The translations under genes were made by a program, and so were the position numbers. The notes below the pieces were generated by a model. The model ran no database searches, was not told the DNA's origin, and was given only the letters and a program-made list of their open reading frames with translations. 28,596 bases of DNA from positions 1-28,596 of the forward strand of contig JAGYHI010000007.1 in assembly GCA_018457335.1 (NCBI GenBank), read 5' to 3'. Position 1 is the stretch's first letter, and each line of letters begins with the position of its first letter. Shown one piece after another: positions 1 through 8,251 of the stretch. Source of the DNA: Candidatus Altimarinota bacterium (GTDB taxonomy: Bacteria > Patescibacteria > JAEDAM01 > BD1-5 > UBA2023).

Positions 1-38
1 AAAATAATAAAGAAAATCAAAATTTTTCCAAAAAAGAC

Positions 39-86
39 TTGTTTTTTTTTTTTTTGATTATTATTATAATGGTATTGTTTTATAAT
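39..86 (+). promoter_or_regulatory. Candidate promoter of the helicase cassette
   Basis: Two TATAAT hexamers (65-70 and 81-86) follow a 15-T tract (41-55). The second lies 10 nt before the ATG at 97. A TTGTTT at 39-44 is a weak -35 match, 20 nt from the first hexamer. The sequence before 39 is AT-rich and shows no gene. Confidence 0.4.
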
Positions 87-96
87 TTTTTAGCTT

Positions 97-270
97 ATGA
101 ATAATAATTCTTTTTGAGCTTATAAAAGTTCTGCTGATTATGAAAACTATGATCATGAGCATGTTGCTCATCAAATAATTACTTATAATAATACTGATGA
201 TGAAGAAAATAATCTCAGCATTCTAGGGTATAATGAGTATTATCCAGATGAAGAAAATTGAGATTATTAA
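97..270 (+). CDS. Small acidic Tyr/Asn/Asp-rich protein, unknown function
   Basis: With TGA read as Gly this frame runs ATG to TAA for 57 residues; two glycines (residue 7 and third from the end) are TGA. The product is acidic and rich in Asn, Tyr, Asp and Glu (for example YNNTDDEENN), with no signal peptide or membrane segment and no family I recognise. It ends 24 nt before the ATG of the next helicase gene and shares its direction, so it is probably the first gene of a four-gene transcript. A small partner or regulator of the helicases is conceivable, but only from position. It could also be a fortuitous ORF; the promoter-like TATAAT just upstream and the dense downstream spacing favour a real gene. 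Confidence 0.5.
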
Positions 271-294
271 AAATATTTTCTAAAATTTTCTTTT

Positions 295-1350
295 ATGAAC
301 AATAATCAAGAATTCTCGCTCCCTTCACTTGAGACAATTAGCGAGGTAAATATGTTAAAAGCGATTCATTTTCCAATAGAAAAAAATCTCATTGTAGAAT
401 GAACACCATGAACTGGAAAAACAGTCGTAGCACTTCATCGATATTTTGAACTCAAAAAACAAAATAAAGAGTGTTTATTTCTCTGTTTTAATAGACTGCT
501 TAAAGAGTTTATCCAAAAAAATAGCTATTATTCAAAATATGATATCAATACTTTTGACGGATTTATTTATAAATATAAAAAAAGTGAGAAATTCATCACG
601 AGTATGGATTCAGAAGAAATAGAAAAAATTTTTTCAAATATAATCAAAGAGCGAGGAAACATAGAATATAATTCTATTATTATAGACGAAGCACAAGATC
701 TTACTTTATCTATTTTGGAGAATCTTCATATTTTAACAAAAACTCTATGTTTTTGTCTAGATGAGCGACAAACTCTTTGAGATGCCTCTGGAAAACATCA
801 AGAGTATATTACCATAGATGCTATCTATAATACTTTTCCTGGTATTACAAAGATAAATCTCACACGAAATTTCCGAAACAGTAAGGAAATTTATGAGTGG
901 GCAGCAAACAAATTTATGAAGGGAAATGAAAGTGCAACCGATCCGCAGCTTACAAAAAATGCTCCTCATATAGAAGATTCTACTAGTGAATTTATCACCG
1001 GAAAAAATACCATAGAATCTCAATGAGAGGCTATTTGTCAAATCCTAAAAGAGCTTCCAAATAATAAAACCTGTGGGATTCTTGTACCTGATACAGATAC
1101 TGTAAAAAGTATCTCGAAATACCTTACTCAGCAGGGTATTAAACATGGAAGCTATATATCTGGAAAAAGAGAGCAAACCGATTATTTTCAAAATATCTTT
1201 ATTGCCAATCATTTTACTTGCAAATGACTAGAATTTGACTGGGTAATAGTACTTGTAAACAAAACGACAAATACTGACTATATCAATGAACGATACTATG
1301 TACTTTCTACCCGTGCTAAAGAGCGACTTCGATTTATTTCTACATTTTAA
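295..1350 (+). CDS. Compact UvrD/Rep-like superfamily 1 helicase
   Basis: 351 residues with TGA = Gly. SF1 motifs appear in order: Walker A GTPGTGKT (residues 36-43, both of its first two glycines TGA), motif II IIIDEAQDLT (DEAQD at 131-135), motif III LDERQTLGD, motif IV NLTRNFRNS, motif V TCKGLEFDWVIV and motif VI YYVLSTRAKERL with its arginine finger. The family uses ATP hydrolysis to translocate along and unwind nucleic acid. UvrD and PcrA are about 700 residues; here the 1B and 2B subdomains are nearly absent, as in the minimal single-protein SF1 group. The ATG is preceded by T-rich sequence with no Shine-Dalgarno. The next gene starts 14 nt after the stop. The helicase assignment is firm; the biological role is unknown. 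The neighbouring large helicase suggests they act together in DNA repair or defence. Confidence 0.88.
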
Positions 1351-1364
1351 TTTTTTAAAATATT

Positions 1365-2681
1365 ATGAACGAATTTGCTTGGTGATATACACCAGAAACC
1401 GATGAAACTACTCTTTTAAAAAATACTCTTAAAACAGCCTATGATTCACTGAATAAAAGGAATCAATTTTCTGCCGAAACATATGAACAATATCGCAATA
1501 CAATAAGTGCTATTGAGATCCGATTTTGATTGCTTTCACAAGGTCAAAATATTCGCGAAGAATATACGATTGTTTTTCGTCAATGGATTCGCGCAATGAT
1601 TATCCAGCAGGATTGGCGAGAGATTGATAACTATCTTGGATATTTTGATGAACACGATTGGATCGTAATGAAAGTCAATGCACTCAAGTACTTTAGGTTA
1701 CTTCATAACCCAGAACAAGAACTTCCGCAAAACACTTTTCCACTTCTCGAACATCTTGAAAAAATTTATCAAAAGTATCCAGAAAGACTCACGGATATTG
1801 CTTTGCTTTTTATGGAGTACCAAGATAGACTTTCACAACTTTCTTCGTACAAGAGTAAAGAATTTTTTGAGAAGATAGAGCGCCATAAAATGCATCAGAT
1901 ACTCCTAAAAGATAAAAATTATCAAAATTATGTTTCATATCGAAATATAAATTATATTGATTGGATATTTGAAGAAAAGCAAGATGAAGAAGATAAAAAT
2001 AAACAAGAAATACAAACACTCAAAACAGAAATCACAAAACTCGAAGAGGAAAATAGAGAACTCAAAAAGACACTCCAAAAAGAAAACCAATCCCACGAAA
2101 ACACACTCAACGAACTTCTCAATATAGAAAAGACAAAGACGAACAATCTCGAGAAAAGAATCAAAAAAATCATGCAAGAAAATGAAGTCCTAAAGCAACA
2201 ATGTAAAACACTCGAAGATGAACTCCAAAAACGAACAGATACTTTCAAGGAAGAGCAACAAAACGATGAGATTAAAACTCAACAACTCAAAGACTGTTCA
2301 CAATATAAAATTGGAATCATATTTGGTTCTCAAAAATCGGTAAAGGATTTTAAAAGAGATATAAATAAAAATGTAATTTATCACAAGTACGGACTCTCAA
2401 AAGAAAATTTTGAAATACTCAATGAAAAATTTGAACAACAAAAACGATTTAATATAAATAGCCTTAAAAATCGACTCTATGAAGGACTTACAAGTAACCC
2501 GCTTGATTTCGTAGTGGTTTTCGAACTTGATCATGAAACCGAACTCAATACTATGGTTAATAGTGAAGAATTTAAAAATCGCTTTTATATCTCCAATCAA
2601 GACGGTCAACACTACTCAAAAAGAACTTTTGCAGAAATGATAGAAAGTGGAATCACTTATATACAAAATTCTAATTCTTAA
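1365..2681 (+). CDS. Coiled-coil protein with conserved-looking C-terminal domain, unknown function
   Basis: The true frame starts at ATG 1365, upstream of the TTG at 1530, because two TGA codons are glycines; 438 residues. Three parts are visible: an N-terminal helical region rich in aromatic residues (about 1-205), a long Lys/Glu/Gln/Leu heptad coiled coil (about 205-310), and a C-terminal domain of about 125 residues with alternating strand-like segments (KIGIIFGS, DFVVVFELDHE). The last looks like a small alpha/beta domain, but I recognise no catalytic motif. There is no signal peptide or membrane segment, so it is probably cytoplasmic and oligomeric. It lies between two SF1 helicases with gaps of 14 and 20 nt, so it is probably co-transcribed and may be their scaffold or sensor. 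That role is inference from position. Confidence 0.75.
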
Positions 2682-2701
2682 TTTTTTAATGTTTTGTAGA
2701 T

Positions 2702-5700
2702 ATGAGCAAATATAATATATGGTGATATGATACTAATGGGTATGATGTATATGGACATGATAGAAATGGATTTAATATAAAATGAATTCACAAAATAACG
2801 AAAAAGAAATATGATAGTGACTGATATAATAAGGAGGGGTATAATAGAAGGGGATATGATAAAGATTGATACGATAAGAATAATTTTAATATAAAATGAA
2901 TTCACAAAATCACAAATACAGAATATAATCAAAGAGGATTTAATAAAAATGGATTTGATAAAGATTGATACGATAGAAAGTGATATAACAAAAATGGATT
3001 TGATAAATTCTGATTCAATAAAGATTGATACGATAAAAAAGGCTTTAACATATATTGATATCATCAAAATTGATTTGACAGAGAAGGATTTGATATGGAT
3101 TGATTCAATGAAGAATGAATCCATAAGCATACTTGAACAGAATATAATGAATATGGATATAATCAGTATAACTTTGATGAAAATTGATTTAATAAAGAAT
3201 GAATTCATAAAAATTGAACCTTTTATAATGAAAATTGATATAATATAAAATGATTTGATCAGGAGTGATACGATGAAGATTGATATGACAAAGATTGATA
3301 TTGAAGAAATGGATATAATCGGGAATGATACTGAAGAAATGGATATAATCGGGAATGATACTGAAGAAATGGATTTAATAAAGCATGACTTGATAAAGAT
3401 GGTTTTGATATGGAATGATACAATAAAGAAGGGTATGATAGAAATGGTTTTAGTAAAGATGGATATAATCGGGAATGACATAATAAAAGATGATTTAATA
3501 AGGAGTGAATCCATCATACAACTAACACAAAATATGATGAAAATTGATATGATACCTTTGGTTATGATTGTAATTGATTTAATGAAGATGGATATAACCA
3601 AGAAGGAACATCTTTTCAATCTCATATCAATCAACTTTTAAATTTTGATAAATATATAGAAGCAAATCGACTGTATTTTTCTAGAAAAATAGTGTATGAA
3701 AATTTTATAGATTGGGAAACAATTCTAGAAAAATACTTATGAAAGTATTTTAAAAAATACAATATACTGTATCCACATACACCATCTAGAGAACAAAAAG
3801 CAGTGATTACAAATCTTGATAAACACCTTCTCGTGCAGGCGCGAGCTGGATCAGGAAAGACTACTACTATGATTTGGAAAACACATTTTCTCCACCATGT
3901 ACTTAAAATACCTACAAATGAGATACTTTTTGTAGCTTTTAATAAAAAGGCTGTGGAAGACATCAAAAAAAGTTGTCAAAGAAAAGGATTTTGAGAGTTT
4001 CAAAATGCGTGCACTTTTCATAGTTTAGCTGGAAAAATTCTCAACGCATTTAAAATGTATGAAAATAATGAACAAGAAGATATAAAAAGAATGTCGCAGA
4101 TTTATCAAGTGATCAATCTCCTTATAGGGGTAAATGATGAAAATCTTACTGATGAACAAAAACAAAATCGAAAATACTTTTACGATGCCATAAAATATAA
4201 TGATTACGCTGATTGTGAGAGACCTGATAAAATAAAGGAATTTACACAATCTAAGGAAAAAAACTATAAAAGTAAGAAAAAATCTATAAAATATGACTCT
4301 TTTTATAAAACCCTTGCTGGAGATGAGGTAGAGACTCGAGAACAAAAATGGATTGGCGATTTTTTGTATGAATATGGTTATAAAAATAATAATAAAATTA
4401 GTAGATATGGAACTTTTATTCGTGGATATACACCTTTCAATGGAGATAAAGAAATTTTTGATGAAAGAAAATTTAGTTTTTATATTGATATGGAGCAAAC
4501 GGAAAATATACAACCAAATAAACAAGAAAATAACAAAATAAATGAAAACCAAATTACAGAAGAAACTGATATTTTTTCTGAAATTTGATTATTTTTGTCT
4601 CATTTTTTGGGGAAGTCAAAAGATAGCAGAGATGAGGACGAGGAAAGGGATATTTTTGCTGAAATAGGAATTGATGAGCATAAATTTGATGGAAGTAAAC
4701 TCTATATAGATGTTTGCTGAGATGAACTTGGAAAATACAGAAAAAAATGGTTTGATAATCACCCAGAAGTTGGGAAATATTTTTGGATCCCAAATAATAT
4801 CTCTGATCAATATACAAAAAAATGAGGCAGAAAACAATTTGAAGAATATTTAAAGAAAGAACTGAAAGAGAAGTTTTGATTCCAAAACAAAAAACGAGAC
4901 ATAAATGATCTTTACAATAGTGTTTCTAAAGAATCAAGAAGCGGAATAGAAAGTATGATTGAAAATTTTATTAATCGTGCAAAACAACGAAGATGGAGTA
5001 TTAATGAAATAAAAGAAAAAGCTGAAAATTTTATTCATATAACTGAAGTTTATTCATTTTATCAATTTGCAATTAATGCTTATAACATATATGAAACGCT
5101 CCTAACTCAAGCAAATAGAAAAGATTATAATGACATACTTTCATTAGCAATTGATACGATAGAAATGCGAGAAAAACTTCCGAGTATTTGGAGTGGAAAA
5201 AAAGAAGAAATAAACACAAAAAAAATCAACCTATCTCAGTTAAAATATCTTATTGTTGATGAGTTTCAAGATGTTTCAGAGCTTTTTTATGGACTTATCA
5301 ATGTTTTACGAAAATATAATCCAAACATGAATATTGTGTGTGTTTGAGATGATTGGCAGAGAATTAACTCTTTTGCTTGATCACAATGAAAATATATAGA
5401 AAACTTTTGACAATATTTTAAACATCCAACCATTTTACCACTTAATATTACACACCGATGTTCTCAAATTATCACTGATAAGGTAGATGAATTTACTTCT
5501 CATTCTGTAAAAATGCAATCAGTAATTCATAATTCCAGTGATATTATTACTGGATCAGAAATTAGAAAAATATATATTGAAAATAAGCCATTAAACAAAC
5601 TAGAGTTTTCTCGTGATAGGAAATATGATTTATGGAAAGATAAAAGTACAAACTGGGAAGCAGTCAAAACTATAAAATATATTTGTGAAAAGTTTGCTGA

Positions 5701-6262
5701 TAGAAGAAATTTTGGTGATTGGAGAAATAAGAAAGTATTAATTCTTTCTCGTACTAATAAAATAGAAGGAATGAACATATTCGATGAAAATGATTCTAAT
5801 AAAAATATTGTAAAAACTCCACTTATTGAAGCAATAATTAAAACATATGAGGAAAAGCGATGAAAATGAAAAAAATTTACTCATGAAAAGAAAAAAGAGG
5901 CAAGAAAAATCTTAAATAAAAATATAGAAATGATAACAGCTCATAAATCAAAAGGAATGGAGGCAGATATTGTATTTATTGTTGGACACGGAAAAGACTG
6001 GTGTAAAATTCATCCAAATACAAAATTTGGTATTATTTTTTGAGATACAGAAAGTGAAGCACTTCGAGAAGAAGAGAGGCTTTATTATGTAGCTATGACC
6101 CGAGCGAAACATAAAATCTTTTTTATTTCTCATAATCATGAAAATCCAGATATCAGCCATCCTTTTTCAACATCTCATCAAATAAACAATAGTACAAAAA
6201 TAAATAGTCCACAAAATTTTTCATGAAATGATTTCATAAAAATAGAAGATATCCCATTTTAA
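2702..6262 (+). CDS. Giant UvrD-like SF1 helicase with N-terminal G[YF][DN] repeat domain
   Basis: One uninterrupted frame of 1186 residues when TGA = Gly. Residues about 9-303 are a degenerate pentapeptide repeat, G-[YF]-[DN]-x-x. The helicase core follows: motif I ARAGSGKTTT (K386), Ia ILFVAFNKKA, Ib CTFHSLAG, II VDEFQD (853-857), III GDDWQRINSFAGS (G882 is TGA), IV ITHRCSQ, V TAHKSKGMEADIV (from 1079) and VI LYYVAMTRAKH. Motifs I and II are 467 residues apart, against roughly 190 in UvrD, so some 280 residues are inserted. The insert includes EQKWIGDFLYEYGY (near 545) and KLYIDVCGDE (near 670), which faintly recall the nuclease-like insert of HelD-type helicases, though a PD-(D/E)XK lysine is not obvious. 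ATP-driven DNA unwinding is the expected activity. It is the last gene of the cassette and ends at a strong terminator. Confidence 0.88.
2726..3610 (+). repeat. Tandem pentapeptide-coding repeats in the helicase N-terminus
   Basis: About 295 codons encode units such as YDKDG, YNKEG and FNKNG (consensus G-[YF]-[DN]-x-[DENRK]), many of the glycines being TGA. A second-order motif built on GIH[KH]xT occurs five times, near 2762, 2887, 3110, 3197 and 3498. The D-x-D-G pattern resembles calcium-binding loops, but no such function is shown. Seen on the minus strand, the same DNA gives a false hydrophobic Ile/Ser-rich ORF. Confidence 0.92.
3302..3361 (+). repeat. Exact 30-bp tandem duplication within the repeat region
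   Basis: Two identical 30-bp copies (3302-3331 and 3332-3361) are followed by a partial third copy of 13 bp. Each copy encodes two pentapeptide units (core GRNGYNREGY). Identity at silent positions points to recent slippage or unequal recombination. Confidence 0.9.
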
Positions 6263-6270
6263 AAATCATC

Positions 6271-6302
6271 AAAAAACTCCTTTTTTAAAAAAGGAGTTTT
6301 TT
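6271..6302. terminator. Bidirectional Rho-independent terminator
   Basis: A 16-bp arm AAAAAACTCCTTTTTT is followed directly by its reverse complement, giving a stem with T-runs on both strands. It lies between the convergent large helicase gene (stop 6262) and clpP (stop 6317), so it can serve both. Confidence 0.9.
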
Positions 6303-6316
6303 GATGAAAAAGTTTT

Positions 6317-6946
6317 TTACAGTACCTTATCAATAAGTCCATACTTCACTGCTTCTTTTGAAGTCATATAATTATCACGATCACAGTCTTTGCGGATAGT
6401 TTCGAGGTCTTGACCGGTGTGGTCAGCGAGAATTTTATAGAGTGTGTCCCCAGTTTTCATGATGTGATCGGCAGCGATTTTGATGTCAACTGCTTGACCT
6501 TCCATCCCACCAAGTGGCTGATGAATCATGACTTCCGAGTGTTTGAGTGCATAGCGTTTTCCTTTGGCACCACCCGCGAGGATAATTGACCCCATAGAAG
6601 CTGCGAGCCCGACACAAATTGTAATAACATCTGGTTTGATATATTGCATCGTGTCATAAATCGCGAGCCCAGCCGTCACATGCCCACCCGGAGAATTAAC
6701 ATACATAGTAATCGGTTTTTTTGGGTCCATTTTTTCGAGGAAGAGAAGTTGCGCGACGACAGTATTTGCCACCCCAGCATCAATGGCATCTCCAAGGAAA
6801 ATTACGCGATCTTCGAGAAGTCGAGAATAAATATCATAGGCTCGCTCCTGACCACCGACTTTGTCGATAACCGTCGGAATGAGTGAGGATTTTGGTTGTT
6901 TTGCTTGTGAATAAAGATTATTTGATGATTGGGAATAAAGTTCCAT
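6317..6946 (-). CDS. clpP: ATP-dependent Clp protease proteolytic subunit
   Basis: 209 residues, the usual ClpP length. ClpP forms a double-heptamer serine-protease chamber fed by an AAA+ unfoldase, degrading unfolded or tagged cytosolic proteins. The catalytic triad is visible: Ser117 in GLAASMGS, His142 in MIHQPLGG and Asp191 in DRDNYMT, with spacing matching E. coli ClpP. The NSPGG oxyanion segment and the [19 protein letters not shown] start of the fold are also present. The first roughly 25 residues, rich in Ser and Gln, may be an N-terminal extension or propeptide. The gene contains no TGA at all although it has about 17 glycines, unlike most neighbours. No clpX or other Clp ATPase lies nearby. 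It is transcribed from its own promoter, divergent from the glycosyltransferase at 7062. Confidence 0.97.
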   Translation of the reverse strand: MELYSQSSNNLYSQAKQPKSSLIPTVIDKVGGQERAYDIYSRLLEDRVIFLGDAIDAGVANTVVAQLLFLEKMDPKKPITMYVNSPGGHVTAGLAIYDTMQYIKPDVITICVGLAASMGSIILAGGAKGKRYALKHSEVMIHQPLGGMEGQAVDIKIAADHIMKTGDTLYKILADHTGQDLETIRKDCDRDNYMTSKEAVKYGLIDKVL

Positions 6947-6973
6947 AATTTTGAATTAAAAAAATACCTAATT

Positions 6974-7001
6974 AGTATACAAAAAAACTTGAAAAAAGCA
7001 A
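6974..7001 (-). promoter_or_regulatory. clpP promoter
   Basis: On the minus strand, TTGCTT (7001-6996), a 16-nt spacer and TATACT (6979-6974) precede clpP. The predicted start gives a leader of about 20 nt without a Shine-Dalgarno sequence. The same -35 hexamer and spacer recur at dnaE and the ftsA-like gene. Confidence 0.65.
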
Positions 7002-7021
7002 AAAAAAGAGTGAAGAAATTT

Positions 7022-7048
7022 TCCCCCTTTACTTCTGGGGGATTTTTT
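7022..7048 (+). terminator. GC-rich hairpin plus T-run overlapping the glycosyltransferase promoter
   Basis: TCCCCC (7022-7027) pairs with GGGGGA (7037-7042) across a 9-nt loop and is followed by six Ts, the form of an intrinsic terminator. It ends one base before the TATAAT at 7050. It could stop plus-strand read-through or act as an operator between -35 and -10. Confidence 0.5.
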
Positions 7049-7055
7049 GTATAAT
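7028..7055 (+). promoter_or_regulatory. Candidate leaderless promoter of the 7062 gene
   Basis: TATAAT (7050-7055) lies 6 nt before the ATG at 7062, so the transcript should begin at or next to the start codon. TTTACT at 7028-7033, 16 nt upstream, is the only -35 candidate and is weak. Confidence 0.55.
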
Positions 7056-7061
7056 GCTCGC

Positions 7062-8246
7062 ATGAAAACAAAGAAAAAAATCCTGCTTTTTCACGATATT
7101 TTCTTGATGAAGGGTGGGGCAGAGCGGATGAATATCGAGATTGCAAAAATCCTCGATGCTGACATCGCGACGGCATACTGGTCGCCAGATTGCTACGACG
7201 CAAAATCCATGGGATTTCAAGGAAAAATCATCCAAGTCGACCCAAATTTTAAAAAATGATGACTGGGATTTTTGAAGATGAAATGGCGATTTTTCCACTC
7301 AAAGAAAACTCTCAAAGACTATGATATAGTTTTTTTCTCAAATGAAGCAATTTCTGCAATTTGGGGACTTTCAAAACACCAAAAAAGTTTTTATTATGCT
7401 CACTCGATTTCTCGCCACCTTTTCGATCTCTACGACGAGTATCTCGCAAAAGTCTCAAAAATCAGAAAAATCCCATACATAATCCTCGCTTTTTTTCTCA
7501 AAAAACTCTACCTCGCTGAAATAAAAAAAGTCGACACTATTTTTGTAAACTCGAAAGCCAATCAAAAAAGGGTAGAGAAGTGGCTAGGTCGAAATGATGC
7601 AAAAATCCTCTATCCACCAGTAGATACAGATAAATTTTTTCCAAAAAAAGATAATGCAATTTTTCGCAATATATTTCCAGACTTTCCAGAGTCGTATTTT
7701 CTCTCTTTTTCTCGGCTGACTTTCGCGAAGCGAGTCGATGAAATTATCAAAGCCTTTAAAAACTTACCAAGTAAAAATCTTGTCGTGCTTTTCGGAGCAG
7801 AAGACTCCCAAAGGGAAAAGTTTATGCAACTTGCAAAAATTAAGCCAACCAAACAAAAAGGGAAACTCCTTCAAAGTGAAAAATATCCAAATATTTTCTT
7901 TTACTCTCTTAAAGACAATAATCTACTTGTGGATATTATCCAAAACGCTACTGCTAGTATCGCTATCAGCAAAAATGAAGACTTTGGAATGATAACCATC
8001 GAGTCCGCGGCCTGCGGGACGTCAGTCATCGCAGTCAATGAGTGAGGTTATAAAGAGACTATCAAAGTCTGAAAAAATGGACTCTTTCTCCCAGAAAACC
8101 TCCCAATCCAAGAAGGAATTGAAAAAGTTATTTTAGAGACTTCAAATGAAGAATTTTCTAATATTGCAAAAAATTGCAATAAATCAATAGAAGAATTTTC
8201 TTTAAAAAATTTTGAGAAGAAATTGAGAGGATTTATAAAAAATTAA
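7062..8246 (+). CDS. GT4-family glycosyltransferase
   Basis: 394 residues with TGA = Gly (four or more TGA, including a tandem pair near residues 66-67). It has the two-domain GT-B layout in normal order. The N-terminal acceptor domain begins KKILLFHDIFLMKGGAERMN, with the GGAE motif at 18-21. The C-terminal donor domain has YFLSFSRLTFAKRVDEIIKA, the E-x7-E signature EDFGMITIE (E306, E314) and AACGTSVIAVNEGG. Such enzymes move a sugar from a nucleotide-sugar to a lipid- or glycan-linked acceptor at the inner face of the membrane; the substrate cannot be told. ATG 7062 is preferred over the in-frame TTG 7047 because TATAAT overlaps the latter's downstream codons. It is convergent with dnaE, with only 5 nt between stops and no terminator there. 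Confidence 0.9.
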
Positions 8247-8251
8247 TTTTT

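Noticed and set aside
1530..2681. TTG 1530 as the start of the coiled-coil gene
   Set aside because: With TGA = Gly the frame extends without a stop to an ATG at 1365, 14 nt after the previous stop.
2726..3610. CRISPR array or noncoding satellite
   Set aside because: The repeats are degenerate at the DNA level, in a 15-nt coding period, and keep one open frame; there are no uniform repeats with unique spacers.
2678..3634. 318-codon minus-strand ORF, Ile/Ser/Phe-rich, looking like a membrane protein
   Set aside because: It is the antisense of the pentapeptide repeat region. Its ISIFIKS-type periodicity mirrors the repeats of the plus-strand helicase, which continues into clear SF1 motifs.
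7047..7061. TTG 7047 as the start of the glycosyltransferase
   Set aside because: TATAAT lies at 7050-7055, and ATG 7062 begins the usual KKILLF first strand.
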